Of a stretch of 33,918 bases of DNA, positions 21,748 through 28,870 are shown piece after piece. The translations under genes were made by a program, and so were the position numbers. This stretch comes from Nonomuraea longispora. Lineage in GTDB: Bacteria > Actinomycetota > Actinomycetes > Streptosporangiales > Streptosporangiaceae. Below the pieces are notes generated by a model. The model worked only from the letters and a program-made list of their open reading frames with translations, did not search any database and had not been told where the DNA came from. The DNA lies in assembly GCF_004348345.1 (NCBI RefSeq), contig NZ_SMJZ01000084.1, positions 1 through 33,918 of the forward strand, written 5' to 3'. Every line of letters starts with the position of its first letter. The first letter of the stretch is position 1.

Positions 21748-21757
21748 CGTCTACACC

Positions 21758-21790
21758 AACTCCGGAGCCCCAGGCCCGGAGTTTCTCATT
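21758..21790 (+). terminator. Terminator after the tRNA-Glu pair
   Basis: Perfect 8-bp stem AACTCCGG (21758-21765) with CCGGAGTT (21776-21783), then TCTCATT. It starts 11 nt after tRNA copy 2. Confidence 0.8.
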
Positions 21791-22167
21791 CCCACCGGTC
21801 ACCGCCCTTCTCATGCGAGAGTCTGCCGCCGGTCGCCGACTTCCTTGCACCGGATTCTTCACCGGTTGACGACTCTCACGCGATCGCCCACAGCGCGCAC
21901 GTCACGGCGCCCGGCCCCGTGAACCCCAGGAGCGTTTCCCTGGACGGGGCCGGCCACGGGTGGCGGGTGGGGGCGTCCGCCGCCGGCGTAAAGGCTGGGA
22001 CCGCCCAGCCACGCACGGCGCCGCAGCCCGGTCGGCGCCAGGCGTGCCGGAGCGACGTCTGGCGCAGCAGCCGATCGTGCCGCCAGGTGTGCGCCGCACC
22101 GAGCGGCTCACACCAAGCGGATCACACAACGCCGTTCAGAACGTGCTGATCAATTGGGAGCGGGCGG
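21791..22167. other. Non-coding gap with several hairpins
   Basis: No convincing gene. It holds an imperfect long hairpin, CCGGCCCCGT (21911-21920) with ACGGGGCCGG (21944-21953), containing an inner CCAGG/CCTGG stem and a 5-nt bulge; a hairpin GGCTGGG (21993-21999) with CCCAGCC (22004-22010); and a wider 7-bp pair GAGAGTC (21817-21823) with GACTCTC (21871-21877). The first two could end transcription of the minus-strand gene at 22168. Possible reading frames here look random in composition. Confidence 0.6.
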
Positions 22168-23877
22168 TTACAGGCTGCGTGCTTTGAACAGGGCGCGCCG
22201 GGCGGTCTTGGCGACCTGTTTGTCGGGATGCACCTGGGAGATGAGATCCAGCAGTTCCTCCACATGCGCGTGCGGAATCTTCCAGATCACCTCCAGCAGG
22301 TTGCTGACCATGTCGGGCCCTATGTCCTGCAGGCTGCTGACGAACTCCGACCTCCCCAGCCCGGCGGAGATCGTCCACATGTCGAGGATGAGCCAGTGCG
22401 TGTCGTCCTGTGTCGGCTCGGGCGCGCCCTCGATTGCGAGCTGGCTGAGATGGGTGGCCGCGTACGGCCTCAGCGTGGGCTGCTTGAGCGCCTCCTGCCA
22501 GGCCGGGATGGCGGCCTCGCCGAGGGTGCCGACCACGCTGGCGGCCTGCACCCTGATCAGGGCGTCGCTTTCGTCCTCGCCTGCCGCCTCCAGCAGCTCT
22601 TCGGCCGCTCTGCCGGGCTCGCGTAGCCGCATCCAGGCGGCGAACTCGGCGTCGGCCTCTTCTTCCGGCAGTTCGGCGCTGAGCGCGAGCAGTTCGTGGG
22701 CGCTCATGGACTCGATCGCCGGCCGGGCGTCGACCTCGATGTCGGCGTCGTCGACGAGGTGGACGACCCCTTCGGTGCCGAGCGGCGTGAGTCTGATCGT
22801 CTTGCCGTCGAGCTCGACCATGCCGTAGCCGATCAGCCAGTCGATCGGGGGCGCCAGCGGGTCGCCCGCCGCCTCCCACGCGTCCGAGCCGAGCTCGTCG
22901 AGGTCGGCGGCGGCCTCGGCCAGGTCCTGGCTCAGGTCGTCGAGGTCGCGTGAGCCGCCGGCGAGCAGCAGCCTGACCAGCAGGCCGCGGGTCAGGCCCG
23001 CCAGCGCCATGGTGAGATCGTCGTCGTCGAGCTCCGGGTCGCCGTAGTCGACGGAGTGCAGCCCGAGCATCCAGGCGTCGAGCACGTCCTCGTCGTCGTC
23101 GAACGGCCACTCGGACGTGTCGTCCTGGACCGTCACCGTGCTGGCGTCGCCCGGTTCGAGGAACTCCAGGTCGACGGCGAGGTTCCAGATGTTCCACAGG
23201 TAGGGGACGGCTTCGGCGACGGGGCCGTCGGTCTCCGGCCTGGGCAGCCCGACGGCGGCCAGCGCCTCCTCCACCTCGGCGTCGCTGAGCAGGGTGTCCT
23301 CGCCCACGCGGCGGCCGGAACCCACCCACACGGCCAGGTCGCGGGCCTTGGCGATGAGCGGCGCCTCGCGGGCGGCCGCGGCCAGCTCGGAGTCGGGCCG
23401 CAGCCTGATCGTGTCGAGTTCGGCCAGCTCGTCGGCGAAGGCCTCGAAGTCGCCGAGGTCGCCGGTCTCCTCCTCGTCCTCCTCGCCGTCGGCGTCGTCG
23501 ATCAGCTCCTCCATCAGGTCGACGAACTCGTCTTCGACGTCGTCGAGTTCGGCCTGCAGATCGGCGAGGGAGTCGGAGCCCTTGGCGAGCCTGCCGGTCT
23601 GGGAGAGGAACGTGAGGTACGCGTCCACGGCGGGGAGCATCCCGTCGGCGGCGGCGTCGGGATCCTCCACGACCTTGGGCATGCGGTCGAGCAGCAGGTT
23701 ACGCAGGTCGGCACGCTTCCACGTGCCGAGGTCCTGCGAGAAGGCGAGACGGTGCCAGAGTGCGGCAGGCCCCACGAGCTCGGGGTCGCTTCCGGGCGCG
23801 TTCGCACGCGCCCACATGATGAACTCTTCGAGCAGGGGTCGCAGCTCAGTGGCGGCTACCTCGATGCGATCTGTCAC
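22168..23877 (-). CDS. Large acidic hypothetical protein with helical (HEAT-like) C-terminus
   Basis: 569 residues from GTG 23875-23877; no clear ribosome-binding site. The protein is strongly acidic, with Asp/Glu-rich linkers at about residues 105-145 (ELIDDADGEEDEEETGDLGDFEAF) and 260-300. The middle contains a winged-helix-like end (DWLIGYGMVELDGKTIRLTPLGTEGV). The C-terminal about 170 residues are short helices with a HEAT-repeat feel (ALIRVQAASVVGTLGEAAIPAWQEAL, TLRPYAATHLSQLAIEG, ISQVHPDKQVAKTARRALFKARSL). No signal peptide or membrane segment. I do not recognise a functional family. It stands alone, 58 nt from the end of the next gene on the same strand (ndgR). Confidence 0.85.
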   Translation of the reverse strand: MTDRIEVAATELRPLLEEFIMWARANAPGSDPELVGPAALWHRLAFSQDLGTWKRADLRNLLLDRMPKVVEDPDAAADGMLPAVDAYLTFLSQTGRLAKGSDSLADLQAELDDVEDEFVDLMEELIDDADGEEDEEETGDLGDFEAFADELAELDTIRLRPDSELAAAAREAPLIAKARDLAVWVGSGRRVGEDTLLSDAEVEEALAAVGLPRPETDGPVAEAVPYLWNIWNLAVDLEFLEPGDASTVTVQDDTSEWPFDDDEDVLDAWMLGLHSVDYGDPELDDDDLTMALAGLTRGLLVRLLLAGGSRDLDDLSQDLAEAAADLDELGSDAWEAAGDPLAPPIDWLIGYGMVELDGKTIRLTPLGTEGVVHLVDDADIEVDARPAIESMSAHELLALSAELPEEEADAEFAAWMRLREPGRAAEELLEAAGEDESDALIRVQAASVVGTLGEAAIPAWQEALKQPTLRPYAATHLSQLAIEGAPEPTQDDTHWLILDMWTISAGLGRSEFVSSLQDIGPDMVSNLLEVIWKIPHAHVEELLDLISQVHPDKQVAKTARRALFKARSL

Positions 23878-23935
23878 GCACTCAGGCTAGTGTGCTCACG
23901 AGGCTGTCGGCCCCGGAAATACCTGGTTTCGCCGA

Positions 23936-24652
23936 TCATGACGTGCGGCGCATCGCCTCGGTGATGCGTTCGGCCGCCGCCATGACGGGCACCGCGTGCA
24001 ACCGTCCGGGGGCTCGCGTGAGCCGCTCGATGGGCCCGGAGACCGACACGGCCGCGATCACCTTGCCGCCGCTGCCCCTTATGGGGGCGGAGACGCTGGC
24101 CACTCCCTGCTCCCGCTCGCCGACGCTGTGGGCCCAGCCTCTGCGGCGCACGGACGCGAGCGTGGCGGCGGTGAACTTGGCGCCGCGCAGCCCGCGGTGC
24201 AGCCGGTCGGGCTCTTCCCAGGCGAGCAGGATCTGCGCCGCCGAGCCCGCCGTCATGGGCAGCGCCGAACCCACGGGAACCGTGTCGCGCAGGCCGCTGG
24301 CCCGTTCCGCCGCCGCGACGCAGACACGTTCGTCTCCTTGGCGGCGGTAGAGTTGCGCGCTCTCCCCGGTCAGATCTCTGAGCTGCATCAGTACGGGGGA
24401 GGCCACCGCCAGCAGCCGGTCCTCGCCGGCCGCGGTGGACAACTCGGACAGCCGTGGACCGAGCACGAAACGGCCCTGCGTGTCGCGGCTCACGATGCGG
24501 TGGTGCTCAAGTGCGACGGCCAGCCGATGGGCCGTGGGGCGGGCCAGACCGGTGGCCTGGACGAGCTGCGCCAGTGAAGCGGGTCCCGCTTCGAGGGCAT
24601 TGAGTACAAGAACTGCCTTGTCGAGTACTCCGACTCCGCTAGAGTTGTCCAT
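23936..24652 (-). CDS. ndgR: IclR-family regulator of leucine biosynthesis (NdgR/AreB/LtbR type)
   Basis: 238 residues from ATG 24650-24652. N-terminal winged helix: VGVLDKAVLVLNALEAGPASLAQLVQATGLARPTAHRLAVALEHHRIV; C-terminal IclR effector domain with GESAQLYRRQGDERVCVAAAE and SVSAPIRGSGGKVIAAVSVSGP. Length and divergent position next to leuCD match NdgR (AreB) of Streptomyces and LtbR of Corynebacterium, which control leuCD and other amino-acid genes. A GTCTC-N7-GAGA element lies in the shared intergenic region 15 nt from its start, so it probably also controls itself. The effector is unknown from sequence. Confidence 0.93.
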   Translation of the reverse strand: MDNSSGVGVLDKAVLVLNALEAGPASLAQLVQATGLARPTAHRLAVALEHHRIVSRDTQGRFVLGPRLSELSTAAGEDRLLAVASPVLMQLRDLTGESAQLYRRQGDERVCVAAAERASGLRDTVPVGSALPMTAGSAAQILLAWEEPDRLHRGLRGAKFTAATLASVRRRGWAHSVGEREQGVASVSAPIRGSGGKVIAAVSVSGPIERLTRAPGRLHAVPVMAAAERITEAMRRTS

Positions 24653-24666
24653 AGGACGATACTGCC

Positions 24667-24682
24667 GTCTCGACATATGAGA
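24667..24682. promoter_or_regulatory. Putative NdgR operator between ndgR and leuC
   Basis: GTCTCGACATATGAGA: the outer bases form the inverted repeat TCTC-N7-GAGA. The same architecture is present upstream of the leuB leader (883-898) and ilvE (2511-2526). It is the most symmetrical copy and lies beside the regulator gene itself, which supports NdgR binding. The rest of the 179-nt gap contains a hairpin (24795-24811) just upstream of the leuC ribosome-binding site. Confidence 0.65.
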
Positions 24683-24831
24683 AGGCAAGTCACGAAGGTT
24701 CTCCCGCGAGGGACCGCCGATCTCTGAACCGAGAGCGCAGGGAACGGGGCGACCGCAGCGACGAGGGAAGAGACCGGGTCCGAGCGACTGAGCCGCGATG
24801 CGTCGCATCGCTCTAAGCAGGAGGAGATCAC

Positions 24832-26217
24832 ATGGGCCGCACACTGGCCGAGAAGGTCTGGGAGCAGCACGTCGTCAGGCGCGCCGACGGCGAGCCCGAC
24901 CTGCTCTACATCGACCTGCACCTCATCCACGAGGTGACGAGCCCGCAGGCGTTCGACGGGCTCCGTCTCGCCGGCCGGAAGGTGCGGCGTCCCGATCTCA
25001 CGATCGCCACCGAGGACCACAACGTGCCGACGGTGCTCGGCCCGATCGCCGACCCGGTGTCCAAGAAGCAGGTCGAGACGCTGCGCAAGAACGCCGCGGA
25101 GTTCGGCGTCAGGCTCCACCCGATGGGCGACGCCGGTCAGGGCGTGGTGCACATCATCGGCCCGCAGTTCGGCCTGACGCAGCCGGGCATGACGATCGTC
25201 TGCGGCGACTCCCACACCTCGACGCACGGCGCGTTCGGCGGCATCGCGTTCGGCATCGGCACCTCCGAGGTCGAGCACGTGCTGGCCACCCAGACGCTGC
25301 CCGCCTACCGGCCGAAGACGATGGCCATCGAGGTCTCGGGCGAGCTGCCCCCCGGCGTCACCGCCAAGGACCTGATCCTGGCCATCATCTCCAAGATCGG
25401 CACCGGCGGCGGCCAGGGCTACATCGTCGAATACCGCGGCGAGGCGGTGCGCAAGCTCTCCATGGAGGGCCGCATGACGGTGTGCAACATGTCGATCGAG
25501 GCGGGCGCCCGCGCCGGCATGATCGCCCCGGACGAGACCACGTTCGCCTACCTCAAGGGCCGCCCGCACGCGCCGCAGGGCGAGGCGTGGGACCAGGCCG
25601 TCGCACACTGGAAGTCGCTGCGCACCGACGACGACGCCGTGTTCGACAAGGTCGTGGAGATCGACGCCTCGATGCTGACCCCCTACGTCACGTGGGGCAC
25701 CAACCCCGGCCAGGGGCTGCCGCTCGCCGAGTCCGTGCCGAGCCCCGACTCCTTCGACGACCCGGTCGCCCGCTCGGCCGCCGAACGCGCGCTCGACTAC
25801 ATGGGCCTGCGCGCGGGCACGCCGCTGCGCGAGATCGAGGTCGACACGGTGTTCGTCGGCTCGTGCACCAACGGCCGCATCGAGGACCTGCGCTCGGCCG
25901 CCGAGATCCTGCGCGGCCGCCAGGTGAGAACCCGCACGCTCATCGTCCCCGGCTCGATGCAGGTCAAGGTGCAGGCCGAGGAGGAGGGCCTGCACGAGGT
26001 GTTCAAGGCCGCGGGCGCCGAGTGGCGCGAGGCCGGCTGCTCGATGTGCCTCGGCATGAACCCCGACACGCTGAAGCCCGGCGAGCGCAGCGCCTCGACC
26101 TCCAACCGCAACTTCGAAGGCCGCCAGGGCAAGGGCGGCCGCACCCACCTGGTGTCGCCCCAGGTCGCCGCCGCGACCGCGGTGACCGGCCGCCTCACCG
26201 CTCCGGCCGACCTCTGA
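24832..26217 (+). CDS. leuC: 3-isopropylmalate dehydratase, large subunit
   Basis: 461 residues from ATG 24832 with AGGAGGAG upstream. An aconitase-family [4Fe-4S] enzyme: the three cluster ligands are Cys345 (VFVGSCTNGRIEDL), Cys403 and Cys406 (AGCSMCLGMNPD). Other marks are ATEDHNVPT, GDSHTSTHGAFGG and SNRNFEGRQG. With LeuD it isomerises 2- to 3-isopropylmalate, and citramalate to 3-methylmalate in the CimA route. Divergent from ndgR, followed by leuD after 52 nt. Confidence 0.98.
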   Translation: MGRTLAEKVWEQHVVRRADGEPDLLYIDLHLIHEVTSPQAFDGLRLAGRKVRRPDLTIATEDHNVPTVLGPIADPVSKKQVETLRKNAAEFGVRLHPMGDAGQGVVHIIGPQFGLTQPGMTIVCGDSHTSTHGAFGGIAFGIGTSEVEHVLATQTLPAYRPKTMAIEVSGELPPGVTAKDLILAIISKIGTGGGQGYIVEYRGEAVRKLSMEGRMTVCNMSIEAGARAGMIAPDETTFAYLKGRPHAPQGEAWDQAVAHWKSLRTDDDAVFDKVVEIDASMLTPYVTWGTNPGQGLPLAESVPSPDSFDDPVARSAAERALDYMGLRAGTPLREIEVDTVFVGSCTNGRIEDLRSAAEILRGRQVRTRTLIVPGSMQVKVQAEEEGLHEVFKAAGAEWREAGCSMCLGMNPDTLKPGERSASTSNRNFEGRQGKGGRTHLVSPQVAAATAVTGRLTAPADL

Positions 26218-26269
26218 CGCCGGGCGTCCCGCTCGGACCTCCAGCCCTGTAGACCCGTAAGGACAATCG

Positions 26270-26857
26270 ATGGAAGCCTTCACCACCCACACCGGTACGG
26301 CGGTGCCGCTGCGCCGCAGCAACGTCGACACCGACCAGATCATCCCGGCCGTCTGGCTCAAGCAGGTCAGCCGCACCGGCTTCGAGAGAGGCCTGTTCGC
26401 CGCCTGGCGCGAGGACCCGGAGTTCGTCCTCAACGACGCCGCCTACGACGGCGCCTCGATCCTCGTCTCCGGCCCCGACTTCGGCACCGGCTCCTCGCGC
26501 GAACACGCGGTCTGGGCGCTCCAGCAGTACGGGTTCCGCGTCGTGATCGCGGCCAGGTTCGGCGACATCTTCCGCAACAACTCCACGAAGATGGGTTTGC
26601 TGCCGGTCGTCCTGCCCGGCGACAAGGTGGCGGACCTGCAGTCGGCTGTCGAGGCCGACCCGAAGCTCGAAGTCACCGTCGACCTGCGGGAACGCCAGGT
26701 CCGCTGGGCGGACGAGGTCATCGCTTTCGAGATCGACGACTACACCCGCTGGCGGCTCATGGAGGGCCTCGACGACATCGGGCTGACCCTCCGTCACGCC
26801 GACGAGGTGGCGGCATACGAGAATGGTCGGCAGCCATGGCTGCCGACGACCGTCTAG
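26270..26857 (+). CDS. leuD: 3-isopropylmalate dehydratase, small subunit
   Basis: 195 residues, ATG 26270 with AAGGA upstream. The swivelling aconitase domain is clear: SNVDTDQIIPAVWLKQV, GPDFGTGSSREHAVWAL, FGDIFRNNSTKMGLLPV. It pairs with LeuC to form the dehydratase. The following small gene begins 22 nt before the leuD stop, in another frame. Confidence 0.98.
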   Translation: MEAFTTHTGTAVPLRRSNVDTDQIIPAVWLKQVSRTGFERGLFAAWREDPEFVLNDAAYDGASILVSGPDFGTGSSREHAVWALQQYGFRVVIAARFGDIFRNNSTKMGLLPVVLPGDKVADLQSAVEADPKLEVTVDLRERQVRWADEVIAFEIDDYTRWRLMEGLDDIGLTLRHADEVAAYENGRQPWLPTTV

Positions 26858-27075
26858 AAGACGACGAACTGGCGCGGCGGTTGCGCGAGGCGCACCGCCG
26901 CGTCCGCATGCTCCCCGCCGCCGACAAGGAACGGATAGCGCGCCGCTATCTGTCGATCTGCGACCTCGCGAAGCGGGACCCGAAAAGGGCCGCGCTCCGC
27001 CTCGACACGTTTCTGGCCTCCCTTGACGAGCCCCCCGACACGCCACGAAGTGCGGAAAACACGCCCGGTGATTGA
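26836..27075 (+). CDS. Small charged hypothetical protein overlapping leuD
   Basis: 79 residues from ATG 26836, overlapping the leuD end by 22 nt. Very charged and helical (LEDDELARRLREAHRRVRMLPAADKERIARRYLSICDLAKRDPKRAALRLDTFLASL), with a Pro-rich tail. No membrane or catalytic signs. It resembles the small uncharacterised proteins found between leuD and hup in related actinomycetes (from memory). Probably translated from the leuCD message. Confidence 0.7.
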   Translation: MAADDRLEDDELARRLREAHRRVRMLPAADKERIARRYLSICDLAKRDPKRAALRLDTFLASLDEPPDTPRSAENTPGD

Positions 27076-27174
27076 GTTCCCCTGCGATCCCGCCTACTTT
27101 CGAGCCCGTAAGGGGTTTCTCCGTCAAACACGTAAACTGGAGCCCCGAGCCGTAACTGGGGGAGCAGGACTTTC

Positions 27175-27474
27175 ATGAACAAGCGTGAACTCGTCGAGGC
27201 CATCGCGGATCGGGTGGGCGACAGGAAGACGGCCACCGAGGCCGTGAACGCGGTCGTCGACGCCATCCAGAAGGCCGTGGCCAGCGGCGACAAGGTCTCG
27301 ATCACGGGCTTCGGCGCGTTCGAGATGGTGAACAAGCCCGCCCGCACGGCGCGCAATCCGTCGACCGGCGCGGAAATCAACGTCGCGGAGAGCTGGGCGC
27401 CGAAGTTCCGTCCCGGCTCCGATTTCAAAGAGCTCGTGAACGAGGGCGGCAAGAAAATCGGCAAGAAAAAGTAA
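27175..27474 (+). CDS. hup: DNA-binding protein HU
   Basis: 99 residues. Typical HU: MNKRELVEAIADRVGDRKTA, VSITGFGAFEMVNKPARTARNP (beta-arm region), APKFRPGSDFKELVN and a basic C-terminal end GGKKIGKKK. It bends and compacts DNA as a dimer. This is the short form without the Lys/Ala-rich tail. A leucine-region neighbour by conserved order; separate promoter likely, with TAAACT at 27133-27138 as a possible -10 box. GGGGGAGCAGG precedes the ATG. Confidence 0.97.
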   Translation: MNKRELVEAIADRVGDRKTATEAVNAVVDAIQKAVASGDKVSITGFGAFEMVNKPARTARNPSTGAEINVAESWAPKFRPGSDFKELVNEGGKKIGKKK

Positions 27475-27479
27475 ACTCA

Positions 27480-27516
27480 GCGGACCACGCCCGGGCCGTC
27501 CGGCCCGGGCGTCCGC
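27480..27516. terminator. hup terminator
   Basis: Perfect 10-bp stem CGCCCGGGCC (27488-27497) with GGCCCGGGCG (27502-27511), extended after a small internal loop by GCGGA (27480-27484) with TCCGC (27512-27516), then ATTTC. It serves both hup and the convergent small gene. Confidence 0.9.
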
Positions 27517-27519
27517 ATT

Positions 27520-27726
27520 TCATGCGCCGGGCACCGGGAAAGTGGAGAGCGTGATGTAAGTGATCGCGCCGCCGGACATCGCGAGATTGACCCGCTGCCC
27601 CGTGCGCAGCAACCGGAGCGGCCCCGCGTCGAAGGCGGGCACGCCGAACTCCAGCACGGTCCCGTCGTCGAGGAACACCGTGCCCGAGCGAGTGGCCTCG
27701 TCGAAACTGCGCACCGTCGCCTGCAC
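27520..27726 (-). CDS. Small beta-barrel (cold-shock-like) hypothetical protein
   Basis: 68 residues from GTG 27724-27726 (MQATVRSFDEATRSGTVFLDDG). The first half follows the cold-shock-domain pattern (A-T-V-R-S-F-D..SGTVFLDDGTVLEF), then AGPLRLLRTGQRVNLAMSG and TYITLSTF. It lacks the aromatic RNP motifs of true cold-shock proteins. Known only as a conserved small protein near cofC and hup (from memory), so no function is claimed. The ribosome-binding site is poor. Confidence 0.68.
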   Translation of the reverse strand: MQATVRSFDEATRSGTVFLDDGTVLEFGVPAFDAGPLRLLRTGQRVNLAMSGGAITYITLSTFPVPGA

Positions 27727-27786
27727 GAGGACCAGCCTAAGGCGGCCGCGCCGGGCGGTCCAATAACCGTCTGTCCCGAGCCCTGT

Positions 27787-27909
27787 GCCGTGGCCCTGGG
27801 GCTCGGCGCCGGCACGGTGTTCTTCGACATCGCCTTCCTGAGCCTGCTTCCCGCCATCGTGTCCAAGGAGCGGCTCGAACGTGGCAACGGCGTACTGGAC
27901 CGCACCCGC
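27787..27909 (+). pseudogene. Remnant of an MFS transporter gene
   Basis: In one frame, translation gives AVALGLGAGTVFFDIAFLSLL and PAIVSKERLERGNGVLDRTR. These are characteristic of the TM4-to-loop region of MFS_3/EntS-like drug exporters, where VFFD...LP..V....L..GNG is strongly conserved. Nothing transporter-like lies upstream (the small minus-strand gene ends the similarity within about 60 nt) or downstream (HEIGRRF, then cofC). So about 40 residues survive of a 400-residue protein. It is on the opposite strand to both neighbours. Confidence 0.7.
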
Positions 27910-27949
27910 CGTCATGAGATCGGCCGCCGCTTCCTGACCGCCGCCCCGG

Positions 27950-28585
27950 TCACGTGTCCGGCCACAACTCACCCACCACCGCCGCCGTGTGCCTGCCGAG
28001 CCCGAGCGCGACGGCCGCGCGCAGGTCGTCGGGGGTGTCGACGTCGCGGCGTACGGAGTCGATCCCCGGCACGGCCAGTTCCTTGGCCCCGGCGGCCAGG
28101 TGCTTGGCCCGCGACTCCCCGCCGAACCTGGGCGTGAACGGCGTCCCTGGCCGCACGCCGTAGAAGGTGGTCCCCACGTCCGGCGCGTCGGGCACGAACG
28201 CGTGGTCGAACTCGGCCGCCGCCTCCAGCGCCAGAGCCAGTTCGGCCGGCCGCAGGGCGGGCAGGTCGGCCTGCAGCGCGCCCACCGCGTCGCCGGGCGC
28301 GACGCGTACGGCATGGGCGGCCCCCGTGCGGAGCGCGGTGTTCAGCCCGCGATCGGGGTCGTGCACCACCTCGGCCCCGAGCCCGGCGAGAGGGCCCGCG
28401 GCGGCCGGGTCGGCGGTCACCACGACCACCCGCGCCACCCGTCGGCACGACAGCGCCGCCTCCACGGTGTCGCAGGCCACCGCGACGGCCAGCCTGGTGC
28501 GGTGGGGCCCGGTCGCCGCGGCGAGCCGGGTCTTCGCCGCGACCAGCGTCTTCACCGGTACCACCAGTGACCACCGGTTGCTCAT
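27950..28585 (-). CDS. cofC: 2-phospho-L-lactate (or phosphoenolpyruvate) guanylyltransferase, F420 biosynthesis
   Basis: 211 residues from ATG 28583-28585 with AGGAGAAACCG upstream. MobA/CofC-like nucleotidyltransferase: SLVVPVKTLVAAKTRLAAA with the nucleotide-binding Lys, VVVVTADPAAAGP, GLNTALRTGA, GALQADLPALRPAE (metal-binding Asp region), FYGVRPGTPFTPRFGGESRAKHLAAGA and a C-terminal IDSVRRDVDTPDDL. It activates a three-carbon phospho-acid with GTP for the side chain of coenzyme F420; the actinobacterial form (FbiD) prefers PEP. No other F420 genes are near. Relics of other genes flank it on both sides. Confidence 0.93.
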   Translation of the reverse strand: MSNRWSLVVPVKTLVAAKTRLAAATGPHRTRLAVAVACDTVEAALSCRRVARVVVVTADPAAAGPLAGLGAEVVHDPDRGLNTALRTGAAHAVRVAPGDAVGALQADLPALRPAELALALEAAAEFDHAFVPDAPDVGTTFYGVRPGTPFTPRFGGESRAKHLAAGAKELAVPGIDSVRRDVDTPDDLRAAVALGLGRHTAAVVGELWPDT

Positions 28586-28598
28586 CGGTTTCTCCTTC

Positions 28599-28620
28599 GC
28601 TGAAGACCGCGGGCTTCAGC
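28599..28620. repeat. Inverted repeat near the cofC start, possible IS200/IS605-type end
   Basis: GCTGAAG (28599-28605) pairs with CTTCAGC (28614-28620) around ACCGCGGG. Such a GAAG...CTTC hairpin resembles ends of IS200/IS605 elements. It lies about 45 nt from the tnpB-like remnant, on the left side. It could instead be an operator for cofC, whose start is 14 nt away. Confidence 0.5.
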
Positions 28621-28659
28621 CAGGGAAACCCTCGTCGTGCGGGCAGGCGACGGCTCGAC

Positions 28660-28795
28660 GCCCCGAAGAACATCCTGACGGCAGGGCGTACCGTGAACGA
28701 CGTCACCTCCGCCGGCGCCCAGGCGGCTGCGGAGCGGTGACCCCGACCTGTGAAGATGGAAATCCCCCGCGCGCGGGGACCAAGCCGAACGCTCA
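28660..28795 (+). pseudogene. tnpB C-terminal remnant with IS200/IS605-type right end
   Basis: One frame reads APKNILTAGRTVND...AGAQAAAER, a TGA at 28738-28740, then PRPVKMEIPRARGPS. The first part matches the end of the zinc-finger region of TnpB (N-A-A-K-N-I-L-A-A-G), and PVK-x-E-x-PRARG is the typical tail of actinobacterial TnpB that runs into the right-end/omega-RNA region. CCCC-GCGCGC-GGGG (28765-28778) is the hairpin in the expected place, followed by CTCAAG. Only the last 40 or so codons remain, so it is inactive. Confidence 0.6.
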
Positions 28796-28870
28796 AGCAT
28801 CGCGCGCCTCGACATCCCGAGCGGCCAACCGGGAGACTTGGGGCGCATCCCGCAGGTGTTGGAGGAGACC

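Noticed and set aside
21919..22149. Small frames in the gap after tRNA-Glu
   Set aside because: No ribosome-binding site, random-looking composition (many Arg, Ser, Pro), and overlap with hairpins.
24677..24727. Sixteen-codon ORF (MRRQVTKVLPRGTADL) upstream of leuC as a third leader peptide
   Set aside because: Only scattered Val/Leu codons, no run; its ATG lies inside the putative operator, and no terminator with a T tract follows.
28764..28779. CCCC-GCGCGC-GGGG hairpin looking like the core of a type I-E CRISPR repeat
   Set aside because: There is a single copy, no spacer array and no cas genes; the frame context fits the right end of a tnpB element better.
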